Source: Viridibacillus soli (lineage in GTDB: Bacteria; Bacillota; Bacilli; Bacillales_A; Planococcaceae). From it: 64,000 nt of DNA. Below, in pieces: positions 1-8,749 of this stretch. The notes below the pieces were generated by a model. It did not search any database and had not been told where the DNA came from. It saw only the letters and a program-made list of their open reading frames with translations. Each line of letters begins with the position of its first letter. Position 1 is the stretch's first letter. The DNA lies in contig NZ_JAEOAH010000041.1 in assembly GCF_016612995.1 (NCBI RefSeq), forward strand, positions 1-64,000, in the 5' to 3' direction. A program made the translations under genes and the position numbers.

Positions 1-276
1 GAATTTATGATTTTAAAATCCCTGTAGATTCTGCTATTTTGTCGGATCAAATGGATCAAGCAGCATCTCAACATTAAAAAGTTCTATGGTCAAAGTGAGA
101 ATGCGATTTACAACCAAGTGTTCATTGCCCTCATTGTATTTTGCTTGTATGTTTTAGCTCAAATTGAAACCAAGAGTAAACGGAAAACCCTGCAAATCAG
201 CCAATATTTAAGGGCTTCTTTATGGAAACCAGCCTACATCTGGCTTCGAAAAATCGAAGGCAAATCCGTTCCATAA
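1..276 (+). pseudogene. Remnant of an IS4-family transposase (C-terminal end)
   Basis: The frame starting at base 1 reads IKWIKQHLNIKKFYGQSEN and then YNQVFIALIVFCLYVLAQIE, ending at a TAA at 274-276. The pattern 'KWIKQ-L-IK-FYG-SENA' is typical of the C-terminus of IS4-family DDE transposases, where it normally follows an 'RW-IELFF' motif. Here that motif is missing. The preceding residues (DFKIPVDSAIL) lie in frame 3, and a TAG sits at 25-27 in frame 1, so a deletion with frameshift has destroyed the gene. The 5' part lies outside the window. The sequence up to about 421, ending in TTATGCAACACTAGTG, probably includes the insertion-sequence end. The family is assigned from memory of motifs. 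Confidence 0.7.
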
Positions 277-387
277 AACGCAAACTGTCGTTGCCGCACA
301 TGTGTAATTGCAAATAAAAACCAAATGGATGGAGCCACCTTTATTGAAATGTTTCCTTTTTTGGCTCTCAACCGCAATAATAAAAGA

Positions 388-421
388 TTGAATTTTCCGT
401 AAATATTTATGCAACACTAGT
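388..421. mobile_element. Probable right end of the decayed IS
   Basis: The stretch ends in ATTTATGCAACACTAGTG, about 110 bp behind the transposase stop. It resembles the terminal sequence of Bacillus IS4-type elements. The other end is outside the window, so the inverted repeat cannot be confirmed. Confidence 0.35.
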
Positions 422-501
422 GAAGTCAAATAATTAAAGCTAGTTCGAAATTGGCTTTTTTATAGTTGAAAGAGATTTCTAACTGTACCTAAAAACCTCA
501 T

Positions 502-522
502 TTACTTATGATACGGTTCACC
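502..522 (-). repeat. SCC-like att site A (copy of the rlmH 3' end)
   Basis: Read on the minus strand the 21 bp are GGT GAA CCG TAT CAT AAG TAA, encoding GEPYHK-stop, the same peptide as the end of rlmH at 13815. It differs from the rlmH copy by one synonymous base. AACCTCATTTA on its left is the exact reverse complement of TAAATGAGGTT right of site C. It is the outermost att copy in the window. Confidence 0.85.
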
Positions 523-572
523 TTAAATAGTATAAAAGTAATTTTTTTTATCTTCTAATATAGAACATAAGG

Positions 573-578
573 TATAAT
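573..578 (+). promoter_or_regulatory. -10 element candidate for the GGDEF/EAL gene
   Basis: A consensus TATAAT lies 37 bp before the start codon at 615. No convincing -35 box is present 16-18 bp upstream, so this may be a weak or activated promoter. It lies inside segment A-B, so the gene would be expressed independently of the insertion site. Confidence 0.35.
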
Positions 579-614
579 ACTTCTATATATTTCTATAAAA
601 GGAATGGTTACTAG

Positions 615-3413
615 ATGTTTAAAGATCAAACAAGATATTCCCGTCTCGCTAATATAACTAAAATGATCAATACGAAGCTCGATTTACATGAAGTATTAGA
701 GCAGGTAACAATCGCAATATCTGAGGAAATCGTCCAATGTAATTCTGTCGGCATTTATTTACCTCAGGAAGATGGATCATTTAGAGGATATGCTGGAAAA
801 CCAGCGTATATAAATGGATTGATGCTGAATATGCATATCATTGATACTGATATCGATTTATTAGCAAAAGAAGTTATTGAAACAAAGAAAACAATCTACA
901 TTCCTGATACGTCAAAGGATAATCGACCCGATCCAAGAGCTGTTGAAGGGTTTCAAATTAAATCCTTATTAGTTCTTCCTATCTCATTTGAAGATGAGTT
1001 ATTTGGTCTTGTTTTCTTATTTGATTATGGAACTCCTATGAATTTAACGGAGGATGAAATTCAAACAGTTGAGGCATATGTGAATATGGCTGCTGTTGCT
1101 ATTCAAAACACAAACAATTTAACTCATAAGGAGCATCTCATTAAGGAAAAGCAGCTGCTACTTGATACTACACGCGATTTATCGATGTGTTCCTCTATGC
1201 AAGAGAGTCTTGATAAATGTTTTTTCTACTTAGCACAAGCTTTAGATACTTATAATATAGGCGTTCACTTACTTGATCCGATTGCTGAGAAAAGAATTAA
1301 ACCGGCAAAGTTAAGTAAAAATAGTGATTGGACAGAAGAAGACTGGATAAAAACACATAATAAGATAAAAATTGACCAAAGCAATGACCCTGTGATGCAA
1401 GAGGTATTTAAAACAAGAAAAGCCATTCTCATTCCAGATGTATTTACGGACGAAAGACCTAACCACGATGTTTGTCGTAATTTCGGCATAAAGGGTATGC
1501 TTATGTTTCCTTTGATTTCAATGGGTGAGATTTTAGGTCAAATATCTGTTGTGAATCTTAGTGAGAAGGAGATTCTCTATTCGGAAACTGAATTACAACT
1601 AGCCCAATCCATTATTGATACGACAGCCGCTACTTTGTCAAATCTTCTATATATGGAAAAGCAAGAGGTCATTATCGAAAAAAGAACATCGGAAATTACG
1701 GTGAAAAATCAAGAACTTGAAAGAGTTGTAGCAGAATTACAGCAACTCAGCCGTGAGAAGGAATTGATTCTCAACTCTGCAGGGGAAGGAATCTTTGGCT
1801 TAGACCTTGATCGAAATATTACATTTTGTAATCCAGCAGGCGCACACATGTTAGGATACGAAACAGATGTTGAATTAATCGAAAAATCAGTAAGTATAAT
1901 CTTTAATGGAAGTGAAACAGGGAGAAAGAATAGTGTTTCATCTTATTTAGAGGTAATTTCGGAAAGTTATTTTAAAAATGGCGAGTTTTTTAGAAAAGAC
2001 AATTCTGGCTTTCCCGTTGAATATGTCATCTCCTTAATAAAAGAAGAAGGAGAGATTGTAGGGGAAGTTGTCACGTTTAAAGATATAACCCAAAGGAAGC
2101 AAATGGAAGAAGAGATTACATACCGTGCCTACTTTGATAGCTTAACAGATTTACCTAACAGAGTTCTTTTAACAGACAGGTTAACTCAAGGGCTGACACG
2201 TGCAACAGAGAATGGAGAAAAATTAGCAGTATTATATTTAGATTTAGACCGTTTTAAATATATAAATGATTCGCTTGGGCATAGCTTTGGAGATCGATTA
2301 CTACGAGATGTCGCCAATCGTTTACGTGATTGCGTTCCGAATACGGCAACTTTATCACGACAAGGTGGTGATGAATTCGCGATTTATTTACCTCATATTA
2401 GTAGCGAAAATGATGTTGTAAAGGTGGTCAATATTATAATCGATACTTTTTCTAAACCGTTTAATTTACTAGACAATGAAATATATATTAAAACGAGTAT
2501 TGGTATAAGTCTATTCCCTGATAACGGCTATACTACGGAAATGTTAATTAAAAATGCGGATACGGCAATGTACAAATCAAAAGAAACAACGGGTAATAGT
2601 TATCATTTTTATAGTGACGGAATGAATATAAGAACTTTTGAAAATATTAAGCTTGAAAATGCTCTATATAAGGCTTTAGAACAAGATGAGCTCATTCTCT
2701 TTTATCAGCCGCAAATTAACTATAAGACAAAGCAATTTGAGGGAGTAGAAGCTTTAGTGAGATGGAATCACCCAGAACAAGGGATGATTTCACCAGATAA
2801 GTTTATTCCGATTGCTGAGGAAACAGGTTTAATTGTTTCAATCGGTGAATGGGTTCTCACAGAGGCTTGTAAGCAATTAAAGTCATGGCATAATCAAGGC
2901 TATCCATTAAAAAGTATGTCCGTAAATTTATCAGTTCGTCAGTTCGAACAAAATAATTTATTTTCTATTGTCAAAAACGTATTAGAAAAAGCAAATTTGT
3001 CACCTGAGTATTTACATCTAGAGCTCACAGAAAATCTGATTGTTAAAAATACAGAGTTAACCTTAAAAACGATGAAACAATTAAATGGCCTTGGCATTAA
3101 CTTAGCCATAGATGATTTTGGCACTGGCTATTCATCCTTAGGTTATTTAAAGAACTTGCCCATTTCTACATTAAAAATTGATAAGTCCTTTGTACAAGAA
3201 ATGACAAAAGATGAGGCAGCGATTACAAATACGATAATTACGCTAGCTCAAAATTTAAACCTTGAAGTGATTGCTGAAGGTGTCGAGACAAGAGAACAAG
3301 CAGAATTTTTATCTGCTCAAGATTGTTATTTGATGCAAGGTTATTTTTTCAGTAAGCCGATGGCGGCAGACGATATTGTGAAAAAATACTTTTCATATAA
3401 TTCTATTTTATAA
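615..3413 (+). CDS. GAF-GAF-PAS-GGDEF-EAL cyclic-di-GMP turnover protein
   Basis: 932-residue cytosolic signalling protein with no membrane segment. Order: GAF 1 (about 20-165), GAF 2 (about 180-345), a coiled linker, PAS (about 385-495), GGDEF (about 510-665) and EAL (about 680-920). The diguanylate cyclase signature GGDEF is intact (RQGGDEFAIYLP), with no RxxD inhibitory site at the usual spot just before it. The phosphodiesterase motif EALVRW and the loop DDFGTGYSSL are also intact, so both synthesis and hydrolysis of c-di-GMP are possible. An AAAGGAATGG ribosome site precedes the ATG. It is the first gene of att segment A-B, transcribed towards the ThDP enzyme 17 bp downstream. The ligands of the GAF and PAS domains cannot be read from sequence. 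Confidence 0.93.
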   Translation: MFKDQTRYSRLANITKMINTKLDLHEVLEQVTIAISEEIVQCNSVGIYLPQEDGSFRGYAGKPAYINGLMLNMHIIDTDIDLLAKEVIETKKTIYIPDTSKDNRPDPRAVEGFQIKSLLVLPISFEDELFGLVFLFDYGTPMNLTEDEIQTVEAYVNMAAVAIQNTNNLTHKEHLIKEKQLLLDTTRDLSMCSSMQESLDKCFFYLAQALDTYNIGVHLLDPIAEKRIKPAKLSKNSDWTEEDWIKTHNKIKIDQSNDPVMQEVFKTRKAILIPDVFTDERPNHDVCRNFGIKGMLMFPLISMGEILGQISVVNLSEKEILYSETELQLAQSIIDTTAATLSNLLYMEKQEVIIEKRTSEITVKNQELERVVAELQQLSREKELILNSAGEGIFGLDLDRNITFCNPAGAHMLGYETDVELIEKSVSIIFNGSETGRKNSVSSYLEVISESYFKNGEFFRKDNSGFPVEYVISLIKEEGEIVGEVVTFKDITQRKQMEEEITYRAYFDSLTDLPNRVLLTDRLTQGLTRATENGEKLAVLYLDLDRFKYINDSLGHSFGDRLLRDVANRLRDCVPNTATLSRQGGDEFAIYLPHISSENDVVKVVNIIIDTFSKPFNLLDNEIYIKTSIGISLFPDNGYTTEMLIKNADTAMYKSKETTGNSYHFYSDGMNIRTFENIKLENALYKALEQDELILFYQPQINYKTKQFEGVEALVRWNHPEQGMISPDKFIPIAEETGLIVSIGEWVLTEACKQLKSWHNQGYPLKSMSVNLSVRQFEQNNLFSIVKNVLEKANLSPEYLHLELTENLIVKNTELTLKTMKQLNGLGINLAIDDFGTGYSSLGYLKNLPISTLKIDKSFVQEMTKDEAAITNTIITLAQNLNLEVIAEGVETREQAEFLSAQDCYLMQGYFFSKPMAADDIVKKYFSYNSIL

Positions 3414-3430
3414 ATAAAAGGAGAATGAAC

Positions 3431-5074
3431 ATGAAAGCAGCTCGAATTGTACTAGAATATTTAAAAGGTAATGAAATAAAGTATATTTTTGGTATTCCAG
3501 CAGGTTCTGTTAATGCATTTTTTGATGAGCTAAATGATATGCCTGAAATAACACCAATTGTAACAAAGCACGAAGGAGCAGCATCATATATGGCTGCAGC
3601 CTATGCAAAATATACAAATCAATTGAGTGTAAGTATCGGTTGCAGTGGCCCTGGTGGAACAAACCTCGTGACAGGTGCTGCAAATGCCATGCGCGAGCAT
3701 TTGCCGGTATTATTTTTAACTGGTTCTGTTCCTGTGAATACAATGGGATTAAACGCTTCTCAAGAATTAGATGCTGAACCAATATTTAAATCCGTTACAA
3801 AATATAGTGTATTGGTTAAAGATTCAAAAGACTTACTAAACGAAGTCGTAAAAGCATGTGAAATTGCCGTATCTGGAGTACCAGGTCCTGTACATATTGC
3901 GATACCAATTGATGTTCAACACGAAGCAGTGCAAAACATCGAAATACCTGCCCCACCTAAAAGAGCTGCAATTGTTCCTAATCTTGATACAATCAAAAAT
4001 GTAGCTAATGAATTAATAAAAAGAGAACACGGTTATATTTTTGTAGGACAAGGTGTAAGAAATTCCGTTGAACAATTAATTGAGTTAGCAGAACTGCTAA
4101 ATTGGCCAATTCTAACAACACCTCAAGCAAAAGGATTCATCCCAGAGAATCACCCTCTACTAGCAGGCGTTTTTGGCTTTGCTGGTCATGAGGCTGCTTC
4201 AGTCATGATCAATGAAGGTGATGGAAAAGTATTATTAATTGTGGGGTCAAGCTTAGGTGAAACGGCAACAAATAATTACAATGGAAATCTTGTAAAAGAC
4301 CGTTTTACGATACAAATGGATTTTGACCAATCCGTGTTTAATCGAAAATATAACATTGATCTACCTGTTCTAGGTGATATTAATTTAAGTTTATTATTCC
4401 TGATCGAAGAATTAAGAACTGCAGGTCTAACAAGAAACACTACTGAAATTGTTGTTAAACAAGAGGAAAACTTTGATGAGATTACAGAGGAGTATAACAC
4501 GAAAAATGTTTTACTAAATCTCCAAAAATATTTACCTACCTCTACTAGATATACAATAGATATTGGTGAATTCATGTCTTATGTCATTCATCATATGAAG
4601 GTTTTAGATTATTCGACATTTGATATTAATGTACATTTCGGTGCAATGGGAAGTGGTATTGCATCAGCTATTGGTCTGAAATTAGCGGAACCAGAACGCC
4701 CAGTTGTAAGTATTACAGGTGACGGATGCTTCTTCATGCATGGAATGGAAATCTTAACAGCAAAAGAATATAATTTACCAATTCTATTTGTTGTGATGAA
4801 TAACGCCCGTTTAGGAATGGTATATCAAGGACATGCGTTACAATTTAAACGTACACACCCATCATTTGAACAAGAATCCATTAATATTAGTGCGATGGCA
4901 ACAGCTATGAATATACCTAGCTTTAGAGTAACCGACATACAAGATCTCAACGAAGATATGTTTAACAACTTCAAGGATTTAAATGGACCTGCTGTTTTAG
5001 AGGTAGCTTTAGTCGATAATAATACGCCTCCTATTGGCGACCGAGTGAAGTTTTTATCTTCTTTTGGGAAATAA
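3431..5074 (+). CDS. Thiamine-diphosphate-dependent enzyme, acetolactate-synthase-like
   Basis: 547 residues with the three-domain plan of the ThDP enzymes: N-terminal Pyr domain with the catalytic glutamate (VTKHEGAASYMA), central domain, and C-terminal PP domain with the Mg-ThDP motif GDGCFFMHG...VMNN. Family members include acetolactate synthase, pyruvate oxidase and decarboxylases; the substrate cannot be decided here. The ATG at 3431 is preferred over 3425 because AAAGGAG lies 7 bp before it. No small IlvN-type subunit or other branched-chain gene is adjacent, which argues against a biosynthetic ilvB. It is probably co-transcribed with the GGDEF/EAL gene and closed by the terminator at 5107. 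Confidence 0.88.
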   Translation: MKAARIVLEYLKGNEIKYIFGIPAGSVNAFFDELNDMPEITPIVTKHEGAASYMAAAYAKYTNQLSVSIGCSGPGGTNLVTGAANAMREHLPVLFLTGSVPVNTMGLNASQELDAEPIFKSVTKYSVLVKDSKDLLNEVVKACEIAVSGVPGPVHIAIPIDVQHEAVQNIEIPAPPKRAAIVPNLDTIKNVANELIKREHGYIFVGQGVRNSVEQLIELAELLNWPILTTPQAKGFIPENHPLLAGVFGFAGHEAASVMINEGDGKVLLIVGSSLGETATNNYNGNLVKDRFTIQMDFDQSVFNRKYNIDLPVLGDINLSLLFLIEELRTAGLTRNTTEIVVKQEENFDEITEEYNTKNVLLNLQKYLPTSTRYTIDIGEFMSYVIHHMKVLDYSTFDINVHFGAMGSGIASAIGLKLAEPERPVVSITGDGCFFMHGMEILTAKEYNLPILFVVMNNARLGMVYQGHALQFKRTHPSFEQESINISAMATAMNIPSFRVTDIQDLNEDMFNNFKDLNGPAVLEVALVDNNTPPIGDRVKFLSSFGK

Positions 5075-5106
5075 GACTTTTTGAGGTTTCAAAGGTAGGT
5101 TCAAAA

Positions 5107-5148
5107 CCATATAAGACGGGAATTATCCCGTCCTATATGGCTTTTTTT
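5107..5148 (+). terminator. Intrinsic terminator after the ThDP enzyme gene
   Basis: CCATATAAGACGGG pairs with CCCGTCCTATATGG across a 6-nt loop and is followed by C and seven T residues. It ends the GGDEF/EAL-ThDP transcription unit. Confidence 0.9.
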
Positions 5149-5180
5149 ACAGTGACTTCTGATTGCTACAAGCAAGGTTT

Positions 5181-5789
5181 TTATAAATTGGTGAATGACT
5201 GGTGAATGACTTTAAGAATAACCCCCATTGTTTGTCCTTTAAAGACATCAGAAATTGCTTCACCTGTAGGATTCAGGAAATAATAACTACCGATTTCCTC
5301 ATTGAAGGAGTACCCTAAATCTGTTAATAAATTCTGTAAATCAGTTGGCAGCTCCGCTACTCCAGTCTGTTCAGTAAAATAGCTTGTAGGATAAATCTTC
5401 ACATCAACATCGCCAGTGCCAGTATGTACGACAAACAAGTCTTTTTCATATTGAACAACCCACTGATCTTTTGAATACAATGAAATTCTTGCCCCTTCTA
5501 GTGACGAAATGGCCTCTAAATTAACACCGAAAATTTCATTGATCATCCCACGAATATCTGCTCCTGTGAGTTCCTTATCGTATTGATTGAGGTACGAATC
5601 CATTACCACTCTAGGCATTGATTTGTCCCCTTTTGATGAAAAACCTTCTACCGCATCCACTTTTGTTAAAATAGGTGCTTTGTCTAAATTAATTTCAAAA
5701 ACCGAATTTACAACTTTAAAAATATCAGAACTACAAATCGTCTTTCCGTAAGAATCTAGATACTTATCCATCGTTGCTACTTTTGCCAT
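5181..5789 (-). CDS. Hypothetical protein with an internal duplication
   Basis: 202 residues; I do not recognise the family. The N-terminal half contains two related segments: MDKYLDSYGKTICSSDIFKV (about 7-26) and MDSYLNQYDKELTGADIRGM (about 63-82), each followed by a V/I-N-x-[VI]-F-x-[IV]-N-L stretch. The C-terminal half (about 105-202) is a mixed alpha/beta region without cysteines or membrane segments and ends in GVILKVIHQSFTNL. AGGGAGAA precedes the ATG by 7 bp. It lies alone on the minus strand between the ThDP gene and the ECF gene inside segment A-B, so it probably has its own promoter. The duplication suggests a pair of small helical units, function unknown. Confidence 0.75.
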   Translation of the reverse strand: MAKVATMDKYLDSYGKTICSSDIFKVVNSVFEINLDKAPILTKVDAVEGFSSKGDKSMPRVVMDSYLNQYDKELTGADIRGMINEIFGVNLEAISSLEGARISLYSKDQWVVQYEKDLFVVHTGTGDVDVKIYPTSYFTEQTGVAELPTDLQNLLTDLGYSFNEEIGSYYFLNPTGEAISDVFKGQTMGVILKVIHQSFTNL

Positions 5790-5955
5790 TATTAAGTTCT
5801 CCCTTAAAAAAATTGTATTATAAGTATAATTAATTAAAAATATTCCATTTCCCTATAAACTGACCCCTTTGTTTTAAAATAAATTGACACTTTTAAACAT
5901 ACCAATACTTTGCTAAGATTATCAAAAATGAAAAAAGCAAGAAAGGTCTTTTACT

Positions 5956-6489
5956 ATGAACACAACAAAAAGTTATTCAAACTCACGCACTATGGATTTA
6001 ATTTTAACTGCAATGTTAATCGCACTCGTATTCGTTGCAACACTCTTGTTAAATATCAAACTACCTATTACTGCAAACGGCGGTTTGGTTCATCTTGGAA
6101 CAGCCATGCTCTTTATTGCATCCATCTTATTTGGCCCTAAAAAAGGAGCAATTGCAGGTGCTGTTGGTATGGGGTTATTTGATTTAATATCTGGTTGGAC
6201 ATTGTGGGCACCTTTTACTATTTTAGCTCGTGGCTTACAAGGATATATAGTTGGGAAAATTGCCTGGTCGAAACACCGCAAAGGAAATAATTTTACATTT
6301 AATCTATTAGCAACTATTAGTTCGATTCCCTTTATGTTAGGCGTCTATTATATTTGCGAACGAGTTCTATTTGGTAGTTGGATTATACCAATAGCCTCTA
6401 TTCCCGGAAACCTCGTTCAGAATGTTGTAGGAATCTGTGTAGCCATTCCGGTTTGTGCTGCACTAAAAAAAGTTCCTTTTTTTAAATAG
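5956..6489 (+). CDS. ECF transporter S component (substrate-binding membrane subunit)
   Basis: 177 residues with about five or six hydrophobic helices, starting after an NTTKSYSNSRTMDLILTAML leader. The ML-ALVFVAT opening and the 'GGLVHLGTAMLFIASILFGPKKGAIAGAVG' pattern, with conserved small residues around G-P-K-x-G, are typical of S components of energy-coupling-factor vitamin importers. The protein would bind the substrate and dock on the shared EcfA-EcfA'-EcfT module, which is not in this window. The substrate is not readable: no riboswitch is seen in the 166-bp leader. AAGAAAGG precedes the ATG. It is the last gene of segment A-B and is closed by the hairpin at 6718. Confidence 0.8.
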   Translation: MNTTKSYSNSRTMDLILTAMLIALVFVATLLLNIKLPITANGGLVHLGTAMLFIASILFGPKKGAIAGAVGMGLFDLISGWTLWAPFTILARGLQGYIVGKIAWSKHRKGNNFTFNLLATISSIPFMLGVYYICERVLFGSWIIPIASIPGNLVQNVVGICVAIPVCAALKKVPFFK

Positions 6490-6717
6490 AAATTATAAAA
6501 GATAACTTCGGCTGCATACCTAAGTTAGCTCATTGCCGCATAAGAGCGGCACATCCTTTTATTAAACTGTCTATTTTATTTAGCACAGTTCAATATTGAG
6601 CTTTCTCTCTCTTTTTCCACTAATATTTTTGTTATTTTTCTAAAAGTCCTATTAAGACAGCATTTCTAACCGAAAGACGTAAATAAATTACATAAACAAC
6701 TCCGTAAATGATTTGTA

Positions 6718-6760
6718 AAAGCGGGTATTCTATTTACTTAGAATATCCGCTTTAGTTTTT
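6718..6760 (+). terminator. Intrinsic terminator at the end of segment A-B
   Basis: AAAGCGGGTATTCT pairs with AGAATATCCGCTTT (one G-U) around an 8-nt loop, followed by AGTTTTTT. It closes the ECF transcript just before att site B. Confidence 0.85.
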
Positions 6761-6783
6761 TAAATTTTTTTTAGAAACCGCCT

Positions 6784-6804
6784 TTATTTATGATACGGTT
6801 CACC
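6784..6804 (-). repeat. SCC-like att site B (copy of the rlmH 3' end)
   Basis: Minus-strand codons GGT GAA CCG TAT CAT AAA TAA again read GEPYHK-stop. The left flank is AAACCGCC and the right flank is TAAGTGTGGTTTTA (6815-6828), an imperfect inverted pair pointing away from the core. ACGGT-TC-ACCGT also forms a small palindrome across the core edge. Confidence 0.85.
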
Positions 6805-7107
6805 GTAACTATTCTAAGTGTGGTTTTATAAAACTAATCCAGTTATCAAGTAATTATTCTCTTTTAATTCCATTATTCGAATTATCCCAAATTCAACCCC
6901 TCCATCTTCCTGACAATTTACATTTAGACCAATTTTCCCTTTTAGTTTAGATACTTTTTCCGACAAATATTCTCATTAAAACTCCATAATAAAAAGTTTG
7001 GAATTCGTTTGTGATTTCCCTACTCATTTGATGTTATTTCAACTGTTATTTATAATTTTGAATTTCTAAAGAAAACCCGTCAGCATTTTACATTGTAAGT
7101 CCCTACA

Positions 7108-7605
7108 TTAAGTCGTCGCTACTGAGGAAGCAGCTGCTTGGTCAGCCTTCACACAATCAATTGCGACAACGAACGCAATAATGATAGCCTCCATTTCCTC
7201 ATTCAATATTTGAACCTTGTAGCTATCGCCCCAAGTGAACCACTCCTTGTTCACTTTACCTATGACTACACCATGCTGTAAGACCTGAAAATCCATACCC
7301 CACCAGTTACCATGTACCTCAATGTCTGCCGCATCAATCGTATAGCGTGCTTTAAAGAAAGAAAACTCCTTCTTAATCGTTAACACCTCTCGACCATTTA
7401 CCTCAACAAAAAACTTCGGTAAAAAGCTGAACACCTTTTTTGAAATAAGGGCGACTTCATCTCTTGTTGTATTCATAATGGAGAAAGTCTTTGGGATTTG
7501 CATAAAACTGCCCTCCACGTAATAGACATCCCTCTCCTGCTGATCCTTTACCGTAAATTTGCCACTTAGACTGAATACCTTCTGCTTTATATAAAGTTGC
7601 TTCAT
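7108..7605 (-). CDS. YxjI/LURP-one-related family protein
   Basis: 165 residues. The opening MKQLYIKQKVFSLSGKFTVK, the repeated K-x-F-S-x-x-[KG]-F hairpins and the 'Y-V-x-G-S-F' strand match the YxjI / LURP-one-related fold, a tubby-like beta-barrel with a central hydrophobic helix (here VVAIDCVKADQ near the C-terminus). Members are soluble or membrane-peripheral and of unknown biochemical role. The start at 7605 is chosen because AAGGAGG lies 6 bp before this ATG, while the upstream ATG at 7629 has none. It is the only gene of the small segment B-C. The C-terminus ends in an Ala-rich tail (QAAASSVATT). Confidence 0.82.
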   Translation of the reverse strand: MKQLYIKQKVFSLSGKFTVKDQQERDVYYVEGSFMQIPKTFSIMNTTRDEVALISKKVFSFLPKFFVEVNGREVLTIKKEFSFFKARYTIDAADIEVHGNWWGMDFQVLQHGVVIGKVNKEWFTWGDSYKVQILNEEMEAIIIAFVVAIDCVKADQAAASSVATT

Positions 7606-7772
7606 ACTAGGCCTCCTTCGATATAGCATATTACTAAAGCGCCGATTTCACCATAGATATTAATAGTGATAGAAATGGTTTTTTTGAATTTTGTTTAATA
7701 AAATTTGCTTAAGAGAAAAAATATATTCATTCATATATATTCAACGCATTATATCGAAATACCTTCATAACG

Positions 7773-7808
7773 AAAAAAGGTATGCAAGTAAAGAAGTATG
7801 CATACCTT
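7773..7808 (-). terminator. Intrinsic terminator (minus strand)
   Basis: AAGGTATGCA (7777-7786) pairs with TGCATACCTT (7799-7808). On the minus strand the stem is followed by TTTTTT. It could stop transcripts leaving the broken metallo-beta-lactamase gene before they cross into segment B-C. Confidence 0.75.
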
Positions 7809-7839
7809 ACTAATCTATTCAACATTTAAAAATACTCAC

Positions 7840-7860
7840 TTACTTATGATAAGGCTCACC
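7840..7860 (-). repeat. SCC-like att site C (copy of the rlmH 3' end)
   Basis: Minus-strand codons GGT GAG CCT TAT CAT AAG TAA read GEPYHK-stop. It differs from rlmH only at the synonymous third base of the Glu codon. The right flank TAAATGAGGTT (7871-7881) is the exact reverse complement of the left flank of site A. Confidence 0.85.
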
Positions 7861-7998
7861 GTGATGTGCCTAAATGAGGTTACTCCTCTATAATTAATGT
7901 AGTTTTTAATTTTTTTCTATTTAATGTCTCTATTAAATACATTCCTCTCATTGGTTTAAGTACATTTCCTCAAAAGCTTATCAACTACAAATTTCTTC

Positions 7999-8717
7999 TT
8001 AAAATTCTTGATTGGCCATCTCTTTATTGTCAGTATGAATGCTTTTCATTCCTTCAAAAAATGGATATTCCCTACTTAAATATTTTTCTAACTCTCCGTT
8101 ATAATGAAGAAGCTGTTTTAAGTAATACTTTGAACTGTTTATCCTTTTTGAATTTCCTGTTGATTCTATGTTGTCGAACCGTGTCCAGGTATGTGAGTCG
8201 TTATTTGATGATTAAGCAAAATATTTTCGGCTTTATTGATAGTATTTACATAGCCTTTATAATTGCTAAAGATGAACGGAAACTCAATATCTGACAGGTA
8301 ATCTCCAGAAAGAAATAGACCATAAGGCTCAATCACTGTAAATAAACCATCATTCGTATGACCAGGTGCTTGATAAAATGTCATGGTTATCGAATCTAAT
8401 TCTAATTTATGCCCATCCTCTGAAACAACAATATCTACCGTTGGATATACGGGTGAATAGCTTCTATGTAAATAATATCCTTGGTCAAATTGTTTAATTT
8501 TTTGAATGCACTCTTCTTTGTTCGGATTTTCATCAAATTGTTTAGATGCAATTACCTTAGCTTCTGGAAAGGCCCCTGACCCAATAATAAGATCAAAATC
8601 GCTATGTGTGTAAATAATATATAGTTGCTTGTCACCTTTAATGTTGTGGAAAATGGTAATTGTGAAATAGATTTGATAGACTAATAACACATGATCCTCG
8701 TCAAATAAAGTATTTAC
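7999..8717 (-). pseudogene. Broken metallo-beta-lactamase-fold hydrolase
   Basis: Pieces of an MBL protein are found in several frames. A remnant VNTLFDEDHVLLV lies near 8717. Then QLYIIYTHSDFDLI carries the HxxxD metal motif with its last His replaced by Leu. APGHTNDGLF, FLSGDYLSD and HIPGHGSTT follow, with a stop at 8166. The normal C-terminus (IESTGNSKRINSSKYYLKQL and onward to about 7999) lies in another frame directly after the stop. So the gene has a 3' frameshift, an N-terminal deletion and a lost metal ligand. The reading is my own manual translation of the minus strand. Confidence 0.7.
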
Positions 8718-8749
8718 TCAAAAAGTCCTTTTGTACTATTAAATTTTTA

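Larger units (their letters stand above)
6490..7107. other. Gene-poor stretch holding a terminator and att site B
   Basis: No coding frame with a ribosome site is seen. It holds a weak hairpin GCCGC-N6-GCGGC (about 6534-6549), the terminator at 6718 and att site B with its flanking inverted repeats. From 6830 to 7107 I see nothing else. Confidence 0.6.
7606..7998. other. Intergenic stretch with a terminator and att site C
   Basis: Contains the hairpin terminator at 7773 and att site C at 7840. No ORF with a convincing ribosome site is present. The sequence from 7900 to 7998 is featureless. Confidence 0.55.

Noticed and set aside
220-429. Minus-strand frame over the IS end
   Set aside because: It overlaps the transposase remnant on the other strand, has no ribosome site and no recognisable sequence.
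436-463. AAAGC...GGCTTTTTT before att site A as a terminator
   Set aside because: The stem is only about 5 bp with a long loop. A similar phrase (AGTTCAAAATTGGCTTCTTTAT) occurs near 16020, so it may be a minor shared sequence, but the evidence is too thin.
5883-5920. TTGACA upstream of the ECF gene as a complete promoter
   Set aside because: The only good -10 (TAAGAT) is 24 bp away, too far for a sigma-A promoter; no alternative -10 fits at 16-18 bp.
5910-6140. Plus-strand frame overlapping the ECF gene start
   Set aside because: It is the same DNA in another frame; the ECF frame has clear membrane helices and a ribosome site.
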